This document shows, in pieces, positions 7,155 through 14,182 of a stretch of 14,838 nt of DNA. The notes under the pieces were generated by a model that searched no databases, was not told where the DNA came from, and saw only the letters and a list, made by a program, of their open reading frames with translations. The DNA comes from JAKACA01 sp050010115 (GTDB lineage: Bacteria > Actinomycetota > Acidimicrobiia > Acidimicrobiales > Bog-793), in the NCBI GenBank assembly GCA_050010115.1, contig JBEKLQ010000103.1, positions 1 to 14,838 of the forward strand. The letters run 5' to 3'. Position 1 is the first letter of the stretch. Each line of letters opens with the position of its first letter. The translations under genes were made by a program, and so were the position numbers.

Positions 7155-7867
7155 CCGGGCACCGCCTCGGTCGTGGTCACACGGCCATCGCGAACGATCA
7201 CTTCGCGATCCGCGTAGGCGGCGACGCGGGGTTCGTGGGTGACAAGGATCACCGTCGATCCCTGCTCACGCGCGGCGCGCGTTAACAAGCCCATCACCAG
7301 CTCCCCGTTCAGCGAGTCGAGTGACCCGGTCGGCTCGTCGGCGAAGAGCACGTCGGGTTGGGCGACGAGACCGCGCGCCAGCGCGACGCGCTGCGACTGT
7401 CCGCCGGACATCTCGCCGGTGCGGTGGCGCTCCATGCCCTCGAGGTCGAGGCGTTCGAACCAACTCCGCGCGGCACAGAGGGCCTCGTCACGGTGCGTGC
7501 CACCGAGCAACAGCGGTAGCGCGACGTTCTCCTCGGCGCTCAATTCCGGCACGAGCTGGCCGAACTGGAAGACGAAGCCGAAGCGGTCGCGCCGCAGCCT
7601 GCTGCGCTCTTTCTCGCGAAGGGTGTCGATGCGCCGGTCCTCGAACCACACCTCGCCCGAGTCCGGGACGAGGATGCCCGCCAGGCAGTGGAGAAGTGTC
7701 GACTTGCCCGAGCCACTCGGGCCCATCACGGCGACGATCTCGCCCCGCTTCACCGAGAAGGAGGCGCCCCGAAGTGCCGGCGTCTCGCCGAAGGAGAACA
7801 CAACGTTCTTCGCCTCGAGCAGCACGGGCTTGCTCCTCGTCGCGAGCGGTTCGATGGCACCGTTCAT
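7151..7867 (-). CDS. ABC transporter ATP-binding protein (MacB/LolD-like)
   Basis: This 238-residue nucleotide-binding subunit has all the core motifs: Walker A GPSGSGKST (about 49-57), Q-loop FQFGQ (about 100-104), signature MSGGQSQR (about 153-160), Walker B VLFADEPT (Glu about 178), D-loop SLD and the switch His in VTHEP (His 211). Length and sequence type match the LolD/MacB group that partners FtsX-like permeases. It starts at ATG 7867, overlapping the PadR stop as ATGA, and its own stop overlaps the permease start in the same way. The three genes are therefore translationally coupled in the order regulator, ATPase, permease. It should act at the inner face of the membrane as a dimer. 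Confidence 0.96.
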   Translation of the reverse strand: MNGAIEPLATRSKPVLLEAKNVVFSFGETPALRGASFSVKRGEIVAVMGPSGSGKSTLLHCLAGILVPDSGEVWFEDRRIDTLREKERSRLRRDRFGFVFQFGQLVPELSAEENVALPLLLGGTHRDEALCAARSWFERLDLEGMERHRTGEMSGGQSQRVALARGLVAQPDVLFADEPTGSLDSLNGELVMGLLTRAAREQGSTVILVTHEPRVAAYADREVIVRDGRVTTTEAVPG

Positions 7868-8388
7868 CGCCGGACCTGCCCGGCGAGCGCGTCGAGTCGT
7901 GCAGCGGTGAGGTCGATCCAGCGGAGGTCGGCTTCGAGGTGGAAGAGGCCGTGATCCGCGAGTAGGGCGTCAACGAGACTTCCGTTCTGCTTCAGCTGCG
8001 TGAGCTCGCGCATCCGGCTGAGATGCGCCGCCCGCTGTGCGTCGAGATACTCCTCTGCCCGGCGTCCGAGCATGAGGGAGAGGGCGACCTTCACGAACAA
8101 GTCCGTCTGGAGGTAGGGCTCGGCGGGGATCGGCTCGGCAAGCCATGCCTCGACCTCGCGCCTCCCGTCGTCGGTGATGAAGTAGCGCTTCCGCTCCGGG
8201 CCGGCCCCCCGTTCGACGTCGCCCGCAAGCGCCTTCCCGTCGCGCGCCAGGCGGGCCAGGGTCGCGTAGACCTGGCCGAAGGGCAGTGGCCGCCTCGGGC
8301 TGAGGTAGGTGTCGTAGTCGCGCTTCAGCTCGTAGCCGTGGCTCGGTTCGCGATCAAGGAGCCCGAGGAGGGCCATCGGTACACTCAT
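7864..8388 (-). CDS. PadR family transcriptional regulator
   Basis: This 174-residue regulator has a PadR-type winged helix in its first 85 residues: MALLGLLDREPSHGYELKRDY, then PFGQVYATLARLARDG, then the wing ERKRYFITDDGRREVEAWL. The C-terminal helical dimerisation domain (Vir_act_alpha_C type, about 95-170) includes SRMRELTQLK. Proteins of this family usually repress neighbouring efflux genes and release DNA on binding the drug. ATG 8388 has no usable RBS and lies where transcription should begin, so the mRNA is probably leaderless; Met5 is an alternative start. It is the first gene of the PadR, ATPase, permease operon, so it probably controls itself and the transporter together. Confidence 0.94.
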   Translation of the reverse strand: MSVPMALLGLLDREPSHGYELKRDYDTYLSPRRPLPFGQVYATLARLARDGKALAGDVERGAGPERKRYFITDDGRREVEAWLAEPIPAEPYLQTDLFVKVALSLMLGRRAEEYLDAQRAAHLSRMRELTQLKQNGSLVDALLADHGLFHLEADLRWIDLTAARLDALAGQVRR

Positions 8389-8394
8389 ACCTGC

Positions 8395-8425
8395 GAGAAT
8401 ACTCTGAATGTATATCTCAGATCAA
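8395..8425 (-). promoter_or_regulatory. Leaderless promoter and PadR-type operator of the transporter operon
   Basis: On the minus strand, TTGATC (8425-8420), 18 bases and TATTCT (8401-8396) form a plausible promoter. Transcription would start at about 8388-8390, at or one or two bases from the PadR start codon. An imperfect dyad lies inside it: GAGAATAC (8395-8402) against GTATATCTC (8410-8418), with the core ATAC-N7-GTAT at 8399-8413. A dyad covering the spacer and -10 fits autorepression by the PadR protein. Confidence 0.6.
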
Positions 8426-8697
8426 TAGGGCTTCGACTCCACGCGCAGCCCGTCCCGACGGAGGCGTCGAGCTTCACATCCCTTTCCCGCGTCGACCTCA
8501 GGAAAGGGTGTTGTGGTGGTCGTAGTTGAAGGCGACGTTGGAATGCCCGGGCCCGTCGCGCGATCTCTGACGGATCGACTCCCGCCGGGGCAGGCAGCGC
8601 ACCCCGGTATCTTTGAGATCGTGCGCGAAGCGGCTCGAAATTCGCCTCAGCGGCCCACCTCGTTCTGACGCGGTCCGAGCGCATAGCGCGCAATCAT
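8426..8697. other. Intergenic region with one hairpin
   Basis: This stretch separates the divergent PadR operon and the cupin remnant. Together with the promoter it spans about 300 bases without a gene. The only structure is CCCTTTCC (8480-8487) pairing with GGAAAGGG (8501-8508) across 13 bases, with no T tract on either side. Short frames here show no family signature and no RBS. Confidence 0.4.
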
Positions 8698-9115
8698 GTG
8701 CGCATGACGAGTGCGACGAACCCATCTCCGGTCCACTTTGACGGGAGCGTTGCCAACGGTCGCGACTGGTCGATCACGATCACATCTGCGCCGCCGGGAC
8801 CGCCACGGCGAATCGATGGCTACACAATCGGAGCGATCCCCAACATCGATGCGCCGGGACCGCATGGTGGTGAGGTCCACCCGGACGGCGACGAGTTCCT
8901 GTACGTCGTGAGCGGAACGATGGAATTGATTCTTTGACGACGGTGACGAGCGGGCGGTGGGTGTCGAGACGAAGGTTCTACTTCGGTCCGGCGACGCGTA
9001 CGTCGTGGCACGCGGTGTCCGGCACCGACTCGAACCGGTCGAGCCCAGTTGCCTCGTCCATGTCACACCCGGACCGAATGGGGGCTATCGACAGCGTAAT
9101 TCCGATTTGGATTGA
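8698..9115 (+). pseudogene. Single-domain cupin protein, frameshifted
   Basis: From GTG 8698 (or ATG 8704) the frame reads to SGTMELIL and then meets TGA at 8935-8937. Removing one T from the TTT at 8933-8935 gives LDDGDERAVGVETKVLLRSG and continues to a stop at 9113-9115, for about 138 residues in total. Cupin motif 1 is present before the break: His in GPHGGEVH, then EVHPDGDEFLYVVSG, with the expected His, Glu and Gly. Motif 2 lies after it (GDAYVVARGVRHRLEP), where the usual PxG is ARG. Such small cupins bind a metal or small ligand, but no substrate is evident. No RBS is visible. It is either a recent pseudogene or an assembly error in a T run. Confidence 0.75.
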
Positions 9116-9482
9116 CAAGCCGGACCCGACTACCGGAGCGCCCAGAGTTGCTGATCTGCACCGGCCCGACCCGCATCTCCAGCGAAGACGAAGGGGCAAA
9201 TAATCGGCGTTTGATCGGAACGCCCCGGACATGCCGGTGGACCATGCCTCCATCTTGGGAGGGCGTTGACGAACATCCGCCGGAACCGCCGAACTGACCT
9301 CAGGTTCGCCGAGGTGCTGTGCGCTGTCCGGGCGAGTCTGCTGAGTTTGGCGATGTCGCACCAGTAGATGGTCACGCCGATGGACAAGCCGTCTGGAGAA
9401 GGACACTTTCGGATCCTCGGTAGTAGTCCCGGTCTGCGATTATGAGCGTCGTGCCGTGTGATCACATCGAGGGCCCGAGGCG
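9116..9482. other. Intergenic stretch, no supported gene
   Basis: There is no frame with a family signature and a plausible start. A minus-strand frame (about 9400-9180, containing TIYWCDIAKLSRLARTAHST) has a mixed composition, but it continues antisense into the next gene and ends without features. There is no tRNA-like fold, repeat array or terminator with a T tract. The stretch may hold the decayed 3' surroundings of the cupin gene. Confidence 0.4.
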
Positions 9483-10163
9483 GTGACTCGCAAGGAGATG
9501 CTCGGCATGCCCCGGTTCCCTGTGCTCCACGGATGGTGGATCGCGATCGCCCAGAACGTGGCACCAGGACGGTTCCACGCCCGTGAGGTTCGCCAAGTCG
9601 AGGAGTACAACCGCCGCCTGCTCACCTCCAGCGACGTTCCGTCCTTCGCGCTCGCTGGCACTCCGTCGGCTGCAACGGCGACGCGCGTCGCGCAGGCCGG
9701 TATGCGTCTAAGGAAGGCTGGCCCCTTCGGCTTACGCAGATTCGGCGACGGCGCTGTGACATCGTTGCACACCACCCAGCGGACCCCTGGCGGAGGCGAG
9801 CTGCGCGTCACGAGCGAGCGCAGTCGCAACGACGTCGAGAGGGAGTCCGATGGCCCAGAGCGGGCGCTCATGATCCACAACTTCCTCGCCTTCTTGGGAC
9901 TCCCGGCTGACCATGCCGGAGTCGCGCTGCGAGAGGTGCCCTTCTCCCCGGGGCGGACGTGGCCGCTGCTCACAGTGTCCGAGGATGCTTGGCGACCCTG
10001 CGAGATCGTCATCGACGGGGAGCCGCACGAATTCGAGCGCATCACGATCGGCGATCACTGGCTGGCTATCGGGACAGTCGACGACGTCGACATCGCTGTC
10101 GAGGGTCACGGCTTCGACCCCGATCGGTTGGAGCTTGTCAGGCTGGACCGGCCGGCTGGGTAG
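9483..10163 (+). CDS. Hypothetical protein
   Basis: This protein has about 226 residues from GTG 9483, preceded by GAGG about 7 bases upstream (GGCCCGAGGCG); ATG 9498 or ATG 9507 are possible later starts. There is no signal peptide or membrane helix. The first third (PRFPVLHGWWIAIAQNVAPG) is Trp- and Arg-containing and mixed. The middle is low in hydrophobics (TPGGGELRVTSERSRNDVERES). The last 75 residues (WRPCEIVIDGEPHEFERITI, GDHWLAIGTVDDVDIAVEGH) have a regular acidic strand pattern and look like a compact beta domain. I do not recognise the family. The gene stands alone, 31 bases before the lipoprotein gene on the same strand, so the two could be cotranscribed. Confidence 0.6.
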   Translation: MTRKEMLGMPRFPVLHGWWIAIAQNVAPGRFHAREVRQVEEYNRRLLTSSDVPSFALAGTPSAATATRVAQAGMRLRKAGPFGLRRFGDGAVTSLHTTQRTPGGGELRVTSERSRNDVERESDGPERALMIHNFLAFLGLPADHAGVALREVPFSPGRTWPLLTVSEDAWRPCEIVIDGEPHEFERITIGDHWLAIGTVDDVDIAVEGHGFDPDRLELVRLDRPAG

Positions 10164-10194
10164 TCGACGACGGAGTCTCGATCACACGTACCCG

Positions 10195-11511
10195 ATGGAG
10201 TACGACGTCGCCTTGCAAGCCAAGGCGAGCGATAGGCGTCCATTCGGTGTGGGGCGACGGAAGGCTTCAGCGGCGACCTTGGCGGCGACACTGTGCTGCC
10301 TGTCCCTTGACGGCTGTGCGGCAGGTCGCACAGCCGTCAAGATCGCGGCATCGCACACCCAGGTCACGCCGACGACTCTGGCGGTCACGACGACCTCCAA
10401 GGCGACGCAGTCCCGACGCCAAGGCCGTGTCAGCTGGGGACCCTCGGCCGGGCTCACCGACGTTTCCTGCTGGGGACAAACCTGCGTCGCCGGGGGGTCG
10501 TCGACGGCCATGAGGACAGGCGACCCTGTCGCAGCCCGAGCGCTTTACAGCACCGACGCCGGCGCCGTGTGGCAGATAGCCACGCTGCCGAGCGACCTCA
10601 CTGACCTCGACGCCGCTGACTGTGTGTCGGTCACTCGCTGCTTGGCCATCGGACAGGTCTCCGGCGGATCGACACAGCAGACTCGCTTTGTTACGAGGAG
10701 CAACGGTGGCGCAAGCTGGGACGAAGGACCGTTGCCGATTCTCGGCAGGGCGGGCGGGTACTCGATGGCCTGTGGCAGCACGTCCTGGTGCGCGGTGGTT
10801 GCCTTCACGTACTCACCGCCGCCTAGGTCAGAGGTGCTGGTCACTCAAGACGCGGGTGGCTCTTGGACGGCTGCGAAGCTTCCTCTGGCTGCCTTGAGCG
10901 TGTCCTGCTCGGCGGACGGTTCCTGCCTCGCGTCGGCCCTTGGCTCAGAGAGCGTCATGGCGAGCGTGGACTTTGGACGCTCCTGGCGCGTCGTGTGGGT
11001 GGCGCCGCCGAGCCTCAAGCTGGAAGTGCTCGGCACCGTCTCTTGCCAGTCGTCGTCCTCCTGCCTTCTGTCGGCTGGCGCCTATGTCGGCGTCCCGTAC
11101 TCCCAGGGCGTGATCCTGTACACCCGCGACGGCGGCCTCCATTCGGAGCTGGCCGCCGGAGCACCGGCGGAGTCAGCGGCGGCCATGCCGGGCTCCAGCA
11201 CGTGCGCCGGAACTGAGCACTGTCTCGCGACCGCCAACCTCGTCCCGGACCGATCGGGAACGGACGTGTTCGTCAGCGCCGACGGGGGTGAGCGTTGGTC
11301 AGAGGTCGGTAGCGCCGGCCGACCGTCGAATCTTGACCAGCGCGTGAACCCCGTTGATGCCGTCGTCTCCTGTGCGAGCGCGACCACTTGCGTGGCGGTC
11401 GCCGGGAACTTTCCACCGAACGGTGTCTTCATCGCACGAACGGTCGACTCCGGGTACAGATGGCGGGCCGTCTCGCTACCTCCCTGCGCCCTCGGTCGAT
11501 GCCAGGGCTGA
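10195..11511 (+). CDS. Probable lipoprotein, Asp-box (BNR-like) beta-propeller with paired cysteines
   Basis: This 438-residue exported protein starts at ATG 10195; GTG 10249 (residue 19), just before RRKASAATLAATLCCLSLDG, would give a tidier signal peptide. The lipobox-like LDGC makes Cys 41 the likely lipidated residue, although Asp at -2 is atypical. A Thr/Ser-rich linker (about 52-80) follows. From residue 90, seven units each combine a Cys pair with an Asp-box: pairs at 92/97, 143/149, 193/199, 238/244, 284/290, 337/343 and 393/399, plus a closing pair at 431/436. Asp-box-like motifs are STDAGAVW, SNGGASW, TQDAGGSW, SVDFGRSW, TRDGGLHS, SADGGERW and TVDSGYRW. This predicts a seven-blade propeller with one disulfide per blade on the outer face of the membrane. 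Sialidase-type catalytic residues are not evident, so a binding role is likelier. No good RBS lies before ATG 10195. Confidence 0.8.
   Translation: MEYDVALQAKASDRRPFGVGRRKASAATLAATLCCLSLDGCAAGRTAVKIAASHTQVTPTTLAVTTTSKATQSRRQGRVSWGPSAGLTDVSCWGQTCVAGGSSTAMRTGDPVAARALYSTDAGAVWQIATLPSDLTDLDAADCVSVTRCLAIGQVSGGSTQQTRFVTRSNGGASWDEGPLPILGRAGGYSMACGSTSWCAVVAFTYSPPPRSEVLVTQDAGGSWTAAKLPLAALSVSCSADGSCLASALGSESVMASVDFGRSWRVVWVAPPSLKLEVLGTVSCQSSSSCLLSAGAYVGVPYSQGVILYTRDGGLHSELAAGAPAESAAAMPGSSTCAGTEHCLATANLVPDRSGTDVFVSADGGERWSEVGSAGRPSNLDQRVNPVDAVVSCASATTCVAVAGNFPPNGVFIARTVDSGYRWRAVSLPPCALGRCQG
10306..10341. repeat. Perfect 15-bp hairpin inside the lipoprotein signal-peptide codons
   Basis: CTTGACGGCTGTGCG (10306-10320) and CGCACAGCCGTCAAG (10327-10341) are exact inverse complements with a 6-base loop (GCAGGT). 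The hairpin covers the lipobox codons about 110 bases after the start codon. There is no T tract. A perfect stem this long with so short a loop is far rarer than chance would give in a window this size, so it probably has a function or a specific origin. Confidence 0.8.
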
Positions 11512-11870
11512 TAAGGCCTCGGACCGACTGTCGTGGGAGACCGACGAGACTCGAGCTGTCTCCGCCTTGGGAGGACAGTGCCCTTCGTCCGGGCGGTCTG
11601 CCGAGTTGGCTGGCGGTGTCTCAGGACAACCGCTTAGTCCATTGCTTGCAGCTTCTGTTCGATGAGCCCATGCGAGTAGATCGACGGTGGATGGACTGCG
11701 GTGTCAGCGTCAGCTGCGACTGACCACGCAGAAATCTCGACTCCCGACGTACGCGGTCAGGCGCGCTCAGACGTCTACATGATGTGAGAGCCTCCGTTCC
11801 GATCGATGAGCGACTCGGAATCCAGCGGTCGCTTGTGACCACGGGTCCGTTGGATCAGGGCCGGAGGGAA
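11512..11870. other. Upstream region of the sigma factor gene, with a dyad
   Basis: No gene is evident between the lipoprotein stop and the sigma factor start. GTCAG-N3-CAGCTG-N3-CTGAC at 11703-11724 is an imperfect 22-bp dyad (16 of 22 positions symmetric) about 150 bases before the preferred sigma start. I find no clear ECF-type promoter pair (such as GGAAC with CGTC) and no T-tract terminator after the lipoprotein gene. Confidence 0.35.
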
Positions 11871-12389
11871 GTGGACGGCCAAGGCGTGACAGATGACGAG
11901 AGCTTCGATGCCTTCGCGAGGGAACTCATCCCGGACCTCATCCGCGCCGTGCGACGGCTCGCTCCTGCCGGCGCCGACGTGGAGGCGATCGCCTCGGAAG
12001 CCCTGGCCCGGGCCTACGCTCGCTGGGGGCATCTCGTCAACGCCGACTATCGCGCTGCCTGGGTCTACCGGGTCGCCGTCAATCTGGCCCACGACGCCGG
12101 CAGACGAGCTGCTCGAACGACTCGTCTTGCGTCGACGAGGCCCACTCCGGAGGCCTTCGACGACGCCGCCGACGAACGCATGGATCTCCGCGCTGCACTC
12201 GCGGACCTGAGCACCCGCCAGCGAGAGGCTCTTGTGCTTCGCTACGTCGTCGACCTGCCCCTCGAGGAAATAGGGCAGGCGATGAGCATCGCACCCGCAA
12301 CTGTTCGAAAGCACCTGGACCGGGCGCTGTCCTCTCTGCGCAGCGCCCTCGGCCCCCAAGCAGAAGAGGCGATCCATGAGCGTCCTTGA
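11871..12389 (+). CDS. ECF RNA polymerase sigma factor
   Basis: This group 4 (extracytoplasmic function) sigma factor has about 172 residues. Region 2 is FDAFARELIPDLIRAVRRLA through ALARAYARWG and DYRAAWVYRVAVNLAHDAGR; region 4 is LSTRQREALVLRYVVDLPLEEI through SIAPATVRKHLDRALSSLRS. There is no region 1 or 3 and no C-terminal extension. The open frame extends back to GTG 11784, but those extra 29 residues do not look like sigma sequence. GTG 11871 follows GGAGGGAA closely, and GTG 11886 (VTDDESFDAF) is another candidate. Its end overlaps the start of the downstream membrane propeller gene by 14 bases, which suggests coupled translation and a shared regulatory circuit. Confidence 0.9.
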   Translation: MDGQGVTDDESFDAFARELIPDLIRAVRRLAPAGADVEAIASEALARAYARWGHLVNADYRAAWVYRVAVNLAHDAGRRAARTTRLASTRPTPEAFDDAADERMDLRAALADLSTRQREALVLRYVVDLPLEEIGQAMSIAPATVRKHLDRALSSLRSALGPQAEEAIHERP

Positions 12390-13698
12390 GAACGACGTCA
12401 TCGAGAAGGTGCTGAGGGACGCGAAGGTCCGTGGTCGCAGCCTGCGCCGCCGTCGTCGTGCCTTCAGCCTGTCGCTCGTCTCGGCGCTGGCTCTCGGAAC
12501 GTCCGCCGTCGTCGTGCTCGTCGCCACGGTTGGACAGTCATCCGGCCCCGGCGGCGGCGCGGCTTCAGGAGGGTCTGCTCCGACTGCCTACGTCTTCGGT
12601 CCAAACGGTACGGACGTCACACCAATCGACACAGCCACCAACGCGTCTGGTCGCGCCATCGTCCTGCAGGAATCGCCCGGCAGCGTCGGGCACCTGACCG
12701 ACATGGCGATCACACCGAACGGGAAGACGGCGTACGTAGCCAACGCGACGAGCTCTCGGAACGCCGGGAGCGTCACTCCGATCGAGACGGCCAACAACCG
12801 TGCTGGCTCGGCCATCCCGATGGGAGGTTTCGCCGACACCCTGGTTGTCGCTCCCAACGGCAAGACCGTCTATGTGCTCGTCAGCGCAACGACAGGCCCG
12901 GTGCGGGTCGTCCCGATCGACACCAGCGACAACTCCGCCGGCAGGCCGATCACGCTGCCGGGTACTCGGTTCAATGTTCCGTGGGGAGACGAGCCGCTGG
13001 CGATCACCCCCAACGGCAGGACCCTCTACGTGGCAGTGGTCCTCGACACCGGCGCGGGCGCCGTGATCCCGATCGACACGGTCACGAACACAGCGGGGCC
13101 GGCGATCGAAACGGGACTGCGCCCGATTGACATCGCCATCACCCCAAACAGCGCGTTTGCCTACGTCCTCTGCTACCGACGCGGGAAGGACAGCTCTCGG
13201 GTGACAGACGAGGTCTTCCCCATCGTCACGAGTAGTAACAGCTTGGGCAGGGGGATCCCCGTTGGAGAGACCATGAACGGTCTCACGATGGCGCCGGACG
13301 GCAAGACCGTCTACGTGCCCACCATGACCGGCCTCACGATGATCACCGTGGCCACCGACACCCCCCGCTCAACGCTCAAGGGTGTCGCAGTCAGAACGAT
13401 GACGATCAGCCCGAACGGCAAGCTTGCGTACCTGGTAACAGAGGCATTCGGCGTCTTCGGCTCGACCTTCGGCGGGGACACGGTCGTTCCCCTCAACCTC
13501 GCAGCAGATTCCGCTGGGAAGGCGATACCGACAGGATCGGCCGGCGCGTACGAGGTGACCTTCGCCCCCGATGGCAAAACCGCCTACATCTCCAATCTCG
13601 ACTCGGACACGGTCACTCCGATCGACACAGCCACGAACACCCTCGGAAGGCCGATCAAGGTCCAAGCGGGTCCAGCCGTCATCGTCGTGGCTCCCTGA
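12376..13698 (+). CDS. Membrane-anchored YVTN-type beta-propeller, candidate anti-sigma sensor
   Basis: This 440-residue protein starts at ATG 12376, with AGAGG 6 bases upstream and inside the sigma gene's end. It has a short cytoplasmic segment (about 1-29: MSVLENDVIEKVLRDAKVRG, then RSLRRRRR), one membrane helix (about 30-52: FSLSLVSALALGTSAVVVLV), a Gly/Ser linker (53-68), and a propeller to the end. The propeller has eight units of roughly 40-50 residues built on TAYVxN...VTPIDTATNxxGRxI...ITPNGK, and the last unit is nearly identical to the first (TPIDTATN), as in ring closure. Units of this type are called YVTN or YncE-like repeats. The positive-inside rule puts the propeller outside. 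Single-pass topology and overlap with an ECF sigma gene suggest a sensor or anti-sigma, but no RskA, ZAS or other known anti-sigma domain is visible in its 29-residue tail, so the role is inferred. Confidence 0.9.
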   Translation: MSVLENDVIEKVLRDAKVRGRSLRRRRRAFSLSLVSALALGTSAVVVLVATVGQSSGPGGGAASGGSAPTAYVFGPNGTDVTPIDTATNASGRAIVLQESPGSVGHLTDMAITPNGKTAYVANATSSRNAGSVTPIETANNRAGSAIPMGGFADTLVVAPNGKTVYVLVSATTGPVRVVPIDTSDNSAGRPITLPGTRFNVPWGDEPLAITPNGRTLYVAVVLDTGAGAVIPIDTVTNTAGPAIETGLRPIDIAITPNSAFAYVLCYRRGKDSSRVTDEVFPIVTSSNSLGRGIPVGETMNGLTMAPDGKTVYVPTMTGLTMITVATDTPRSTLKGVAVRTMTISPNGKLAYLVTEAFGVFGSTFGGDTVVPLNLAADSAGKAIPTGSAGAYEVTFAPDGKTAYISNLDSDTVTPIDTATNTLGRPIKVQAGPAVIVVAP

Positions 13699-14182
13699 GG
13701 CTGCGCCAGCTCGCCCTAGCTGTACGGCTAGCTGACACTCGAAGGAGACCCGGACGATCGAAGTTGGTGACACCCTGACAGGAGTGTGGCACGGGTCCGG
13801 CTGCTTGGCTGGCGTGCCTGCCTCACCACACAGGTCGGGCATGCTTTCCGGCTGGTGCGCTACTGACCGTCCGGGCGGTCGGAGTCGACGGACAACCAGA
13901 TGGCCTACCGAGGGCGTGGCATCCATGCTGAGTGTGAAGTGAACGACGCCTCGGCTGCGAGGCTGCTCGAGATCGCTACGAGCGCCCGAGCCGTCGTTCG
14001 GCGTAGCTGACCATCGGGGACGCGTCGGCGTTCGGTCGCGACGTTCTGTTCGTCTCGTCCGTCTCGGTTGCCCGACAGGGTCGAGGAGGCGTCGATTGCG
14101 GTTCCCACAGCTTGTCGGGTGACCCGAGGGGGCACGGCAAGCCGCGGGCCTGCTCCCTCTGGCCTTGGGTAGCGTCGGCGGC
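13699..14182. other. Intergenic stretch before the acetyltransferase gene
   Basis: There is no supported gene. A long minus-strand frame passes through it, but it is antisense to both neighbours and rich in Arg, Ser and Pro. Two weak structures occur: GTGTGG (13784-13789) pairing with CCACAC (13826-13831) just after the propeller gene, perhaps part of a terminator without a T tract, and GACCG-N6-CGGTC at 13865-13880. No promoter for the acetyltransferase stands out. Confidence 0.4.

Noticed and set aside
8480..8508. 8-bp hairpin CCCTTTCC/GGAAAGGG as a terminator
   Set aside because: There is no T tract, no gene ends next to it on either strand, and 8-bp stems are common by chance.
9130..9564. 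144-residue minus-strand frame with TIYWCDIAKLSRLARTAHST
   Set aside because: I briefly considered a transposase or integrase remnant, but there is no catalytic motif, no terminal repeats, and it runs into the next gene antisense.
13784..13831. GTGTGG/CCACAC hairpin as terminator of the propeller gene
   Set aside because: The stem is short, the loop is large and there is no T tract, so it is noted only in the intergenic entry.
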